A model generated the notes under the pieces. It searched no databases, had not been told where the DNA came from, and saw only the letters and a program-made list of their open reading frames with translations. A DNA stretch of 33,426 bases from Nitrospira sp. (GTDB lineage Bacteria; Nitrospirota; Nitrospiria; Nitrospirales; Nitrospiraceae): contig SWDH01000044.1 in the NCBI GenBank assembly GCA_005116945.1, positions 1 to 33,426 on the forward strand, in the 5' to 3' direction. Position numbers and translations under genes: made by a program. Numbering within the stretch: position 1 is the stretch's first letter; each line of letters opens with the position of its first letter. Shown one piece after another: positions 15,618 through 23,757 of this stretch.

Positions 15618-17371
15618 CTTGGCTGCTCCAGAAATAATCTCACTGCGACCTTCTGTCCTTTGATTCTCGTCCGACTCAGAGTCTGAATAATCTCCCGTGC
15701 CAACACTTCAGGCACTTCCACCAGCGAAAATCGATCCATGACTTCGACAGCACCGATGACATTGGAGTTGAGCCCGGCCTCATTGGCGATTGCCCCGACG
15801 AGGTCGCCGGGCCTGATGCCTGCTTCCCTGCCCGCCCCAATATACACCTTGGCCATCCCCGGCGTTCGTCCGCCGCGACCAGGCGCACTGAACGGTCTGC
15901 CCTGTGCCTCTCTCGGCATCATGCCACCCGTCCGCCCGCGAGGATCACCCATGGGACGGTGCCCCATCGATGACCGCTCCGGCGGCCTATTTGATACAGC
16001 TGGAATATCGACTTCCTTCCGCTCCCCACCCTGCATGCGAAAGACAAGTTTCATCGCAGCCGCTGCCACATCCAGGGGATCTCCCTGTTCGGCACAGGAT
16101 GCGACCACTGCCCGGAAGAGGTCCAAGTCACCGGCGGCAAGCACGTCCTCAATCGCGCCTTTAGTTCGTGCAAGACGCTTCGTGCGAAGGTCGGCAATGG
16201 TCGGCACCGGCGTCACGACAATTTTGGCTTTTGTAAGCTGCTCGATATTCCACAACAACCGCTGCTCGCGCGGGTCGAGTACAGTGATCGCCGCCCCTTC
16301 ACGCCCGGCCCGCCCAGTCCGTCCAATCCGATGCACATAGCCTTCAGGAGACGTGGGCAGGTCGTAGTTCACCACATGGGAGACAGAAGGAATATCCAAC
16401 CCCCGAGCCGCCACATCGGTCGCCACGAGGAGTTCGGTCTGTCCGGCCCGAAACGAATTCATCACCCGATCACGCTGGGGCTGATTCATTCCGCCATGGA
16501 TCGCTTCGGCTCGATGCCCGCGGTCTGTCAACATGGCCGTCAGCTCGTCGACTTCGATACGCGTGCGACAGAACACGAGCGCCGACTTCGGAGCTTCCAT
16601 GTCCAAAATACGAGCCAAGGCCATCACTTTATGTTGTCGAGCGACAATGTAGGCGGTCTGATGCACCCGTGGCGCAGCGCCCGCCTTGAGCGGCTCTTTG
16701 GCAATCTTGATTTCGACCGGATCCTTCAGATGGCGTTTGGCAATGGACGCAATGCGGGCCGGCATGGTCGCAGAAAAGAGCGCCGTCTGCCGCTCTTTGG
16801 GTGTCTGTTCAAGAATGGCGTCCAGATCCTCGGCAAATCCCATGTCGAGCATCTCATCGGCCTCGTCGAGGACAACCATTTGCACCGTCTTGAGCTGCAA
16901 GGTTTTTCGGCGGATATGGTCAAGCGCCCGCCCCGGCGTCGCCACGATGACATCGACCCCGCGCCTGAGAGCCTGGAGCTGTAGACCCATCGCCTGTCCG
17001 CCATACACCGGAAGGACGGAAATTTTTAATTCCTTGCCATAGCGGGTCACGGCTTCGCCGACCTGTATGGCCAACTCTCTAGTCGGTACCAGGATCAGCG
17101 CGGAGGGGCAGCGACGTGCTGAATGAGCAATACGCTGGAGCAACGGCAGGGTGAACGCCGCAGTCTTGCCGGTTCCGGTTGCGGCTTGGCCCAAGAGATC
17201 CCGGCCTGCCAACAAGGGAGGGATGGCCTCACGCTGGATCGGCGTGGGCTCTTCATAGCCGAGCGTATCAAGGGTGGTCAGTAGGGCCGCTTCCAACCCC
17301 AGCGCGGCGAAACCGGGAGAAAAACCCTTCGCCTGCGTTTCCGTCGATGGGTGAGTGCTGTTAGGTTTCAT
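15605..17371 (-). CDS. DEAD-box RNA helicase with DbpA-type RNA-binding domain
   Basis: 588 residues from the ATG at 17371. ATP-dependent RNA helicase of the DeaD/CsdA group, acting in ribosome assembly, mRNA turnover and cold adaptation. The Q motif is GYEEPTPIQ (38-46), motif I AATGTGKT (63-70), Ia PTREL (96-100), II DEAD (169-172), III SAT (200-202) and VI HRIGRTGR (347-354). A Gly/Arg/Pro-rich linker (about 460-505) leads to a DbpA-like RNA-binding domain (about 506-580, KVYIGAGREAGIRPGDLVGA). An upstream in-frame TTG (17407) lacks a ribosome binding site. The last three codons and the stop lie in a palindromic repeat, so the C-terminal EQPRGGR may have been shaped by repeat insertion. 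Confidence 0.94.
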   Translation of the reverse strand: MKPNSTHPSTETQAKGFSPGFAALGLEAALLTTLDTLGYEEPTPIQREAIPPLLAGRDLLGQAATGTGKTAAFTLPLLQRIAHSARRCPSALILVPTRELAIQVGEAVTRYGKELKISVLPVYGGQAMGLQLQALRRGVDVIVATPGRALDHIRRKTLQLKTVQMVVLDEADEMLDMGFAEDLDAILEQTPKERQTALFSATMPARIASIAKRHLKDPVEIKIAKEPLKAGAAPRVHQTAYIVARQHKVMALARILDMEAPKSALVFCRTRIEVDELTAMLTDRGHRAEAIHGGMNQPQRDRVMNSFRAGQTELLVATDVAARGLDIPSVSHVVNYDLPTSPEGYVHRIGRTGRAGREGAAITVLDPREQRLLWNIEQLTKAKIVVTPVPTIADLRTKRLARTKGAIEDVLAAGDLDLFRAVVASCAEQGDPLDVAAAAMKLVFRMQGGERKEVDIPAVSNRPPERSSMGHRPMGDPRGRTGGMMPREAQGRPFSAPGRGGRTPGMAKVYIGAGREAGIRPGDLVGAIANEAGLNSNVIGAVEVMDRFSLVEVPEVLAREIIQTLSRTRIKGQKVAVRLFLEQPRGGR

Positions 17372-17506
17372 ACAATATTGCGATGGCCTTTCTGCTCTGT
17401 ATGCCAATCAATTCATTATCGGACCATGACCGTGTTGCTGCTAATAATCCTTCCAAGCTCGCTCCTACGCTCGCTCCTAAGGGATGACCAACTGCCCTGC
17501 GGGCTG

Positions 17507-17606
17507 TGCATAGGGCGGTTGGGAGATTTCTATTGCGGCCGTCGAACGAGCACAGTTTCATCGTGCGCGTTCCGGGAGCAGGGAAATCTGTCAACCGCCC
17601 TATGCA
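17507..17606 (+). repeat. Hairpin repeat, copy D
   Basis: A 100-nt palindrome. TGCATAGGGCGGTTG (17507-17521) is perfectly complementary to CAACCGCCCTATGCA (17592-17606). The next parts GAGATTTC and GGAAATCT also pair. The apex GTCGAACGAGCACA / CGTGCGCGTTCCGGGAGCA is the shared family core. It ends 5 bp from the stop codon of the small gene at 17612. Immediately left (about 17454-17480) TCCAAGCTCGCTCCTACGCT resembles the unit at 15494. Confidence 0.88.
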
Positions 17607-17611
17607 CCATC

Positions 17612-17809
17612 TTATTCCTCCGGCAGTTGTATCGGCCCCGCCCACTCCCCTTTGGCCAGCGTCACTTCCTGAAAACCGCCGTCCGGCCATTGAAACTGAC
17701 CAACCTCATCGACTTGCACAATAAAGGGATCGGCTTCATGTGCCAGACCTCGGAACCAATACCAGCCAGCTGCTGTGGGTTTCCCTTGGGTCCATCGATA
17801 ATCGGCCAT
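17612..17809 (-). CDS. Small Trp-rich hypothetical protein
   Basis: 65 residues with five tryptophans: KPTAAGWYWFRG (10-21), then FIVQVDEVGQFQWPDGG, and the C-terminus GEWAGPIQLPEE. I do not know its function. The pattern GWYWxRG ... WxDG ... GEWAGPI is reminiscent of small conserved hypothetical proteins often seen in phages and environmental bacteria. It has no signal peptide or membrane helix. The ATG is at 17809, with only a weak purine stretch (GGTAAC) upstream. It is divergent from hrpB, with 67 nt between the starts. Hairpin copy D begins 5 bp after its stop. Confidence 0.6.
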   Translation of the reverse strand: MADYRWTQGKPTAAGWYWFRGLAHEADPFIVQVDEVGQFQWPDGGFQEVTLAKGEWAGPIQLPEE

Positions 17810-17876
17810 ACGTCTGTTACCGTTTCGCCTCGTTCACGAGTCTGATAGAGTCTCTCGCATGCAGAAGGAACCTATC

Positions 17877-20393
17877 ATGTCCAGGCTTCCAATAGAAGAT
17901 GTGTTACCGGCACTCCGTCACGCACTCGCGGAGGGTCGAAACGCCGTGCTGACTGCTGCGCCCGGCGCAGGAAAAACGACGCGGGTACCGCTGGCCTTGC
18001 TCGACGCGCCTTGGCTCGGAGGCAAGAAGCTGCTCATGCTAGAACCGCGGCGGCTCGCCACACAGGCGGCAGCCCGTCGCATGGCCACCGCGCTCGGCGA
18101 ATCGGTCGGTGAAACAGTCGGCTATCGCATGAGGCTCGATACGCAGGTGAGCCCCAAGACCAGAGTCGAAGTCGTCACGGAAGGGATCCTCAGTCGCCTG
18201 CTTCAGCACAATCCGGCTATGAGCGAGTATGCCGTCGTCCTCTTCGACGAATTCCACGAACGAAGCCTGCAAGCCGACACCGGCCTTGCGCTCTGCCTCG
18301 ACACGCAACGAATCTTTCGCCCGGAGCTCCGCCTGCTTGTGATGTCAGCCACGTTGGATTGTGGGCCTATCGCAGATCTCTTAGGCCACGCACCGGTCAT
18401 CGCCAGCCAAGGACAGATGTTTCCGGTAGAACTCCGTTATCTCCAACAACCCCTCTCCGGCCACCTGGACGTCGCAGTTGTCCAATCGATTACGCGCTCG
18501 CTTGCACAGGATCCAGGCAGTCTTCTGGTCTTTCTGCCGGGCATGGCAGAAATCCGACGAGTCGAGCGAGCACTCCTCGATCTAAACTTAGGTTCGCACA
18601 TCCTCATCGCACCGCTCCATGGCGACCTACCGCAAGATACGCAGGATCGGGCGATCGCGCCCACGCAACCGGGCATAAGAAAAATCGTGCTGGCCACGTC
18701 GATTGCCGAAACGAGTTTGACCATCGACGGCATTCGCGTCGTCATCGATGCCGGCTTACTGCGCGGGCCCCGCTTCGATCCGCGATCGGGATTCACGAGA
18801 CTGGAGACGATTCGCGTGACTCAGGACTCCGCCGAGCAACGTCGTGGCCGCGCCGGTCGTGTGGAGCCGGGCGTCTGCGCTCGCCTCTGGACCGCTGCAG
18901 AACACCAATCGTTGGCCCCACGTCGTCCACCGGAAATGCTCGATGCCGACCTGGCGCCACTGATGCTTGAACTAGCCCTCTGGGGCGCCGCTGACCCAAC
19001 CGAATTGTCCTGGCTCACTCCCCCACCGCCAGGGGCTGTGGCCCAGGCGCGAGAACTGCTCACCAACCTCGGCGCGCTCAATGGTGAACGGCAGATCACA
19101 GCGCATGGCAGACAGATGGCTGAACTGCCATTGCATCCCCGCCTCGCGCATATGCTACTCACGGCTGTGTCATTACGACTTGGCAACCTTGCTTGCACAC
19201 TCGCCGCCCTGCTCAGTGAACGAGACATTGTGCGAGGCTCCTTCGGTCAACGGAATGCCGATCTGCGGGTCCGTATGGATATCTTACGCGGACAGCACGA
19301 TCACGCAGCCGGTGACACCATCGATCGTACGGCTTGCCGGCGAGTCACGCGCACCGCCGACCTCTGGCAACGACAATTTCTGCGATCCACTCGTTCGAAC
19401 CAGCACGAGAACCTCGATGAAGTCGGGCGTGTGCTCGCGCTCGCCTATCCTGATCGCATCGCCCAGCGCCAATCCGGCACTGACGCCCGCTATCTCATGG
19501 CCAATGGCCGTGGCGCTCTCTTTGCGAACCCCGATCCGCTCGCATCGGAAGAGTATCTGGTTATTGCCAGTCTGGATGGCGGTCAGCAATGGGCGAGGAT
19601 AGATCTGGCTGCGCCAGTATCGCTTCGAGATATTGAAACCCTCTATGCAGATCGGATCCGACTCGTCGATGAGGTGATGTGGAACGACACATCTCAGGCA
19701 GTTCAGGCCACGAGACAGCACCGATTCGGTTCGCTCATTCTGTCCGAGCAGGGCCTTCCCAAGCCGGACCCTTCGATGATTTCGGCGGCGTTATTACATG
19801 GGGTTCGTCAAGCAGGGCTCGACAAGCTGGCTTGGACGACGGAACTTCGTCAATGGCGGGCGCGAGTCACGTTCCTACACCGAATCGAAGGACAAGTGTC
19901 GCGATGGCCCGATCTGTCCGATGACGCATTACTACAGACGCTCGACGACTGGTTGAGCCCCTATCTCTCAGGGCTCACCACGCTCGACCGAGTCATACGG
20001 CTCGATCTCACCCAGCCGTTGCATGCGCTCCTCTCCCGGGAACAATCACGCCAACTCGAACGGTGGGCTCCCACCCATCTGAGCGTCCCAAGCGGATCGA
20101 CGGTTCGTGTGGAATATGAAACGCCCGATCTGCCCATCCTGGCTGTGCGGTTGCAAGAGATGTTCGGCTGCAAGGACACGCCTCGTCTCGTCGATGGAAA
20201 GATTCCGGTCATGCTACATCTCCTGTCACCGGCAAAACGGCCCGTGCAGGTCACAAAAGATTTAGCCAGCTTCTGGGCCAACACCTATCAAGACGTCCGC
20301 AAAGAACTTCGCGGCCGCTATCCTAAACACTCCTGGCCGGAAGATCCGCTCACGGCTCCGCCGACAGCCAAAGTCAAACGGCAAACGCGCTAG
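17877..20393 (+). CDS. hrpB: ATP-dependent helicase HrpB
   Basis: 838 residues from the ATG at 17877, close to E. coli HrpB in length. DEAH-type SF2 helicase of unsettled cellular role. Motif I is APGAGKTT (28-35), motif II DEFH (124-127) followed by ER, and motif III SATLD. Motifs V/VI appear as ATSIAETSLTIDGIRVVIDAG and EQRRGRAGRVEPGVC. The HA2-like helical domain is followed by the HrpB-specific C-terminal region ending near SFWANTYQDVRKELRGRYPKHSWPEDP. The start at 17877 is preferred because AAGGA lies 7-9 nt upstream; the in-frame ATG at 17859 has no ribosome binding site. A palindromic repeat begins 23 nt after the stop. Confidence 0.95.
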   Translation: MSRLPIEDVLPALRHALAEGRNAVLTAAPGAGKTTRVPLALLDAPWLGGKKLLMLEPRRLATQAAARRMATALGESVGETVGYRMRLDTQVSPKTRVEVVTEGILSRLLQHNPAMSEYAVVLFDEFHERSLQADTGLALCLDTQRIFRPELRLLVMSATLDCGPIADLLGHAPVIASQGQMFPVELRYLQQPLSGHLDVAVVQSITRSLAQDPGSLLVFLPGMAEIRRVERALLDLNLGSHILIAPLHGDLPQDTQDRAIAPTQPGIRKIVLATSIAETSLTIDGIRVVIDAGLLRGPRFDPRSGFTRLETIRVTQDSAEQRRGRAGRVEPGVCARLWTAAEHQSLAPRRPPEMLDADLAPLMLELALWGAADPTELSWLTPPPPGAVAQARELLTNLGALNGERQITAHGRQMAELPLHPRLAHMLLTAVSLRLGNLACTLAALLSERDIVRGSFGQRNADLRVRMDILRGQHDHAAGDTIDRTACRRVTRTADLWQRQFLRSTRSNQHENLDEVGRVLALAYPDRIAQRQSGTDARYLMANGRGALFANPDPLASEEYLVIASLDGGQQWARIDLAAPVSLRDIETLYADRIRLVDEVMWNDTSQAVQATRQHRFGSLILSEQGLPKPDPSMISAALLHGVRQAGLDKLAWTTELRQWRARVTFLHRIEGQVSRWPDLSDDALLQTLDDWLSPYLSGLTTLDRVIRLDLTQPLHALLSREQSRQLERWAPTHLSVPSGSTVRVEYETPDLPILAVRLQEMFGCKDTPRLVDGKIPVMLHLLSPAKRPVQVTKDLASFWANTYQDVRKELRGRYPKHSWPEDPLTAPPTAKVKRQTR

Positions 20394-20415
20394 TCCTCCT
20401 CAGAAGCACACTCCC

Positions 20416-20540
20416 GCAGCCTACTCAAACAGTCTGTCCAGCAAGGCCGCAGCGAGTGAAGGCCCGAGGCGTACCCTTGTGGTACGTTGAGGGTCTGAAC
20501 GATGCGAGATCGAAGCTGGCGAGCTGTTTCAGCAGCCTGC
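20416..20540 (+). repeat. 125-170 nt palindromic repeat, copy 2
   Basis: The outer arms GCAGCCTACTCAAACAG and CTGTTTCAGCAGCCTGC pair. The interior CCAGCAAGGCCGCAGCGAGT, GAGGCGTACC-CTTGT-GGTAC and GAACGATGCGAGATCGAAGC parallel copy 1. It fills the convergent gap between hrpB and the beta-grasp gene and touches the stop codon of the latter (20540-20542). Confidence 0.85.
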
Positions 20541-20818
20541 TAAACGGGGATGTCACGAGTCCCATCATACGACGTTCTCGATTGGTAGGAGAGCTTCACG
20601 ATGTCGCCGTCCTTGATCACCGTATCTTCGCCGCTTACTTTTTTATTTACGGCAATCATGACCTCTCGGTTTAACAGGAACTGTAGCAACGGGCCCATGC
20701 GATCTTGATTCGATTCAATGAGTTTTCTCACCGTGGTCGGCTCGGAAGCCTTACAGTCGAATTCTGTCTCTCCGACCGCATCGCGAAGCGTCAATCCAAA
20801 AATCAGTACGGTAATCAT
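20540..20818 (-). CDS. MoaD/ThiS-like beta-grasp small protein
   Basis: 92 residues from the ATG at 20818, preceded by AAGG. The fold pattern is that of MoaD/ThiS ubiquitin-like proteins: MITVLIFGLTLRDAVGE, a helix region (TVRKLIESN), NREVMIAVNKKV and the hallmark DTVIKDGDIVKLSYQ. Active sulfur carriers end in Gly-Gly; this protein ends TSYDGTRDIPV and has no diglycine, so sulfur transfer by thiocarboxylate seems unlikely as written. The stop codon's last base is the first base of a palindromic repeat, so the end may be truncated. It starts 25 bp after the FAD/Fe-S oxidoreductase stop on the same strand, so the two are probably one operon and may act together. Confidence 0.7.
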   Translation of the reverse strand: MITVLIFGLTLRDAVGETEFDCKASEPTTVRKLIESNQDRMGPLLQFLLNREVMIAVNKKVSGEDTVIKDGDIVKLSYQSRTSYDGTRDIPV

Positions 20819-20843
20819 AGGAACCTTGTATCCTGTTCGTAGG

Positions 20844-23684
20844 CTATTTCGTGTATATCCTCTGCCGGTCTGCAGCCTCGTAGGCTTCTTGGAGCAGTTG
20901 AGCCACATGTTTGACTTCCGCTGTGCCTTGCAAACCCGTGCGTAATTGAATCATGCAGGCAGGGCAACTGGTGGCTACAACTTCAGCGCCACTCTGCTCG
21001 ACGGCCTGCCGTTTACGTTCGACGATGCGCTGTGATGTCTCAAAATCCTTCACGAGATAGGTCCCGGCTCCGCCTGCACAGCGGTCGGCGTCCGGCATCT
21101 CGACGTACTCCACGCCCGGCAAGCCGGCCAAAATCTTGCGAGGCTCTTTCGTCACTCCTGCCGCTCGCAGGTGGCAGGAGGAATGATAGGCCACCTTGCA
21201 CTTCGAGGGATGCGAATTGGCCATGGCTGGCTTCACCGGCGATTGCGACACAAATTCTGAAATGTGTGTGACCCGTTTGGCCAAAGCTTGAGCCGCCGCC
21301 TGTTCCGGCTCACCAGCGAACAAAGTGGGGTAGTCCTTCAGCATAAGGGTGCAGGACGCGCATCCGGTCACGACCTTGTCGTACCCAGCCATCGATACGA
21401 GATTCACCCGTGCCCCTTCTTTGGCCAATGCACGATGCCCGTAGGTTTCGATGGGCGTCCCGGAACAGCGTTGCGGCGGCAGATCCGGCTCGACCCCATG
21501 TTTTCGTAGCACCGCGATCACGGCATCCCCCACCCCATCGTCGAAATAGTTCGCCGCGCAGCCATGGAAATAGGCCACGGGAGTGCGAGTTGGTTTCTCG
21601 ACCTGATGAATCAGTTCGGGATAACGATCACGGAGCTGTCGCCGGGCCAGTCGAGGCAGTACCAACTGAGGCGACAATCGTGCCGTCTCGGCGAGGCCAC
21701 GCATGAATGGTTTCGTGACACGACCCAGTAGACGCCGCATCAGTGGACGATCCCATATCGATTGATACCTCGCTAAAAACTTTAAGAATAGTTCAAATCG
21801 CGCTGTTTGTGCGTGGAAACGGAAGATGAATCCTGCCATCTTATTCGGATGCTCTGCACGCCGATCCAGAATGAGCTGGGAGACATCGACACCAGCCGGA
21901 CAGGCGGTACGGCAAGACTTACAATTGAGACAAGCCTCCACCACTCGCTTCGAATTGAGATAGCTGTAGTTCGTATCGGTGACGATCTCGAACCACCCAC
22001 GTGAACTCATGTCTTCCGATTGAAAAACATCATAGACCGGACACACGGCATTGCACTTGGCGCAAGTCGCGCAGGATTTTGACAATCGCTCATAGTCGAT
22101 ATGGTCCGTGAAAGGCCGGTCGCTGATCTTGATACCGGGGTTGAGCACCCCGGACGGATCGAAGCTCTGCTTCACCCGCACGAACAGGTCGTAGAGCTCC
22201 GGGCCGAACATCGTCTTCACATATTCAGCGCGCACCCGGCCATCTCCATGTTCCCCGCAGATTGAGCCGCCGAAGCGGCCTAAGACAGCTTGGTGTATCT
22301 CGTGATAGCCCTGCACCATCTTCTGAAAATCGTCTTGATCGTTCACGTCGAGCAAGGGAATGATGTGGGCATTTCCATTCCCGATATGACCGAAGATCGC
22401 AACCGGCACATGCTGCTCTACGAAAAACTCTTCCAGATACCGGATGAGTTCGCTGATCCGTTCAGCCGGCACCACCACGTCATCAACGAAGTTAATCGGC
22501 TTCTTTTTGGGATCAAATCGGTAGAGGGTGGGATAGAGCGCCTTGCGGGCCTTCCATAATTGGTCGCGCTGCTCAGGATCAAACGCCATCACAGGATCGG
22601 AGGCGAGGCGATAGCGGCGACAGATCCCGGTCATGCGCTCAGCCTGCGCGCGAAGATCAATCCCTGCGTCGTCGGCATCCAACTCGACAAGGAGGGTGGC
22701 GGCTGCATCCGCCGGGATACCGTGCTTCGACCGCCCGATCAAATTGAGCGTGTTGGCATCCATCACTTCCAACGCGCTCGGACTTAACTCTAGCAGCTTC
22801 GGCACTGCGTCTCCGACATCTTCCAATCGATGAAAATGAATCAGCGCCGTCAGAGTTGCCAGGGGTTTTTCGACCAGTCCAATGGTGGCTTCACTGAACA
22901 GACCGAGCGTGCCCTCACTGCCGACAAATAGTTTGGGAAGATCGAAGCGACCTTGTGCCATCCCATCAACGAGACCGAAGAGGTTGTAGCCACAACTGTT
23001 CTTGCTGACAGTCGGACGTTTCTGCGCGATCAGTGTGGCATGGTCTTGTAGCAGCGACCGCAAATCGTGAAGCGGTGCATGGGCCTTCAGTAGGTCAACG
23101 CAGGTCGGATCGTCGAGCCCATAGGCCTTGGCATCCAGCCACTCGCCGGATTGCAAGCAAACACGGAGCGCCGCCACATTATCTTTGACGGCGCCGTACC
23201 GCAGCGTGTGGGGGCCGGAAGAGTTGTTTGCCAACATCCCACCGAGCTTGCACATCTCGCCGCTGGAGGGGTCTGGCCCGAATAACAGACCGTCGCGCGC
23301 CAGCCGCTTGTTCAATTCAGCTAGAACAATACCGGGTTGTATCCGAGCCCAATGCTCTTCTCGATTCAGCTCGAGAATCCGATTCATCCGCGAGACGTCC
23401 AGAATGATTCCGGACCCGATCGCCGAGCCAGTCAGATTCGTCCCGGCAGCGCGCGGCGTCAGCGGGATGCCCCGCTGTACCGCGTAGCGCAGCGTGGCGG
23501 CAATGTCCTCCTCGGACTCGACAAGCACGACGGCCTTCGGCGCCATCCGATAGATGCTCGCATCCACCGCATAGGCCGTGAGTGTCGAATAGTCGTCTTT
23601 TACTTTATCTGCGCCTATCACGGCGCGGAGATCTGACGCGATGGCGCGGGATCGTTCAGGCAGAATGAGCGTAGGTGAGGTCAT
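20844..23684 (-). CDS. FAD/Fe-S oxidoreductase, GlcD-GlcF (D-lactate dehydrogenase) type
   Basis: 946 residues fusing a glycolate/D-lactate oxidase flavoprotein to its iron-sulfur partner. Residues about 45-185 are an FAD-binding type 4 (PCMH) domain, with PRAAGTNLTGSAIG and GGMLANNSSG. Residues 230-500 are the FAD-oxidase C domain, with HIGNGNAH and GEHGDGRVRAEY. Two 4Fe-4S clusters follow: CATCAKCNAVCP (538-549) and CLNCKSCRTACP (585-596). Two CCG domains complete it, with RCSGTP, GCASC, SSCHLRAAG, RCAGGAG and SCPACM. The likely reaction is oxidation of a 2-hydroxy acid (lactate, glycolate or a relative), with electrons passed through the clusters to a quinone or carrier; the substrate cannot be fixed from sequence. 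It has no signal peptide. The start is ATG at 23684 with a weak ribosome binding site. Confidence 0.92.
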   Translation of the reverse strand: MTSPTLILPERSRAIASDLRAVIGADKVKDDYSTLTAYAVDASIYRMAPKAVVLVESEEDIAATLRYAVQRGIPLTPRAAGTNLTGSAIGSGIILDVSRMNRILELNREEHWARIQPGIVLAELNKRLARDGLLFGPDPSSGEMCKLGGMLANNSSGPHTLRYGAVKDNVAALRVCLQSGEWLDAKAYGLDDPTCVDLLKAHAPLHDLRSLLQDHATLIAQKRPTVSKNSCGYNLFGLVDGMAQGRFDLPKLFVGSEGTLGLFSEATIGLVEKPLATLTALIHFHRLEDVGDAVPKLLELSPSALEVMDANTLNLIGRSKHGIPADAAATLLVELDADDAGIDLRAQAERMTGICRRYRLASDPVMAFDPEQRDQLWKARKALYPTLYRFDPKKKPINFVDDVVVPAERISELIRYLEEFFVEQHVPVAIFGHIGNGNAHIIPLLDVNDQDDFQKMVQGYHEIHQAVLGRFGGSICGEHGDGRVRAEYVKTMFGPELYDLFVRVKQSFDPSGVLNPGIKISDRPFTDHIDYERLSKSCATCAKCNAVCPVYDVFQSEDMSSRGWFEIVTDTNYSYLNSKRVVEACLNCKSCRTACPAGVDVSQLILDRRAEHPNKMAGFIFRFHAQTARFELFLKFLARYQSIWDRPLMRRLLGRVTKPFMRGLAETARLSPQLVLPRLARRQLRDRYPELIHQVEKPTRTPVAYFHGCAANYFDDGVGDAVIAVLRKHGVEPDLPPQRCSGTPIETYGHRALAKEGARVNLVSMAGYDKVVTGCASCTLMLKDYPTLFAGEPEQAAAQALAKRVTHISEFVSQSPVKPAMANSHPSKCKVAYHSSCHLRAAGVTKEPRKILAGLPGVEYVEMPDADRCAGGAGTYLVKDFETSQRIVERKRQAVEQSGAEVVATSCPACMIQLRTGLQGTAEVKHVAQLLQEAYEAADRQRIYTK

Positions 23685-23757
23685 AGTTAAAATACTTGTT
23701 CATTCTAGATGGACTTTGACAGAGAGAACAAGCTGTCAGGCGTGAGAGGATGAGGGG

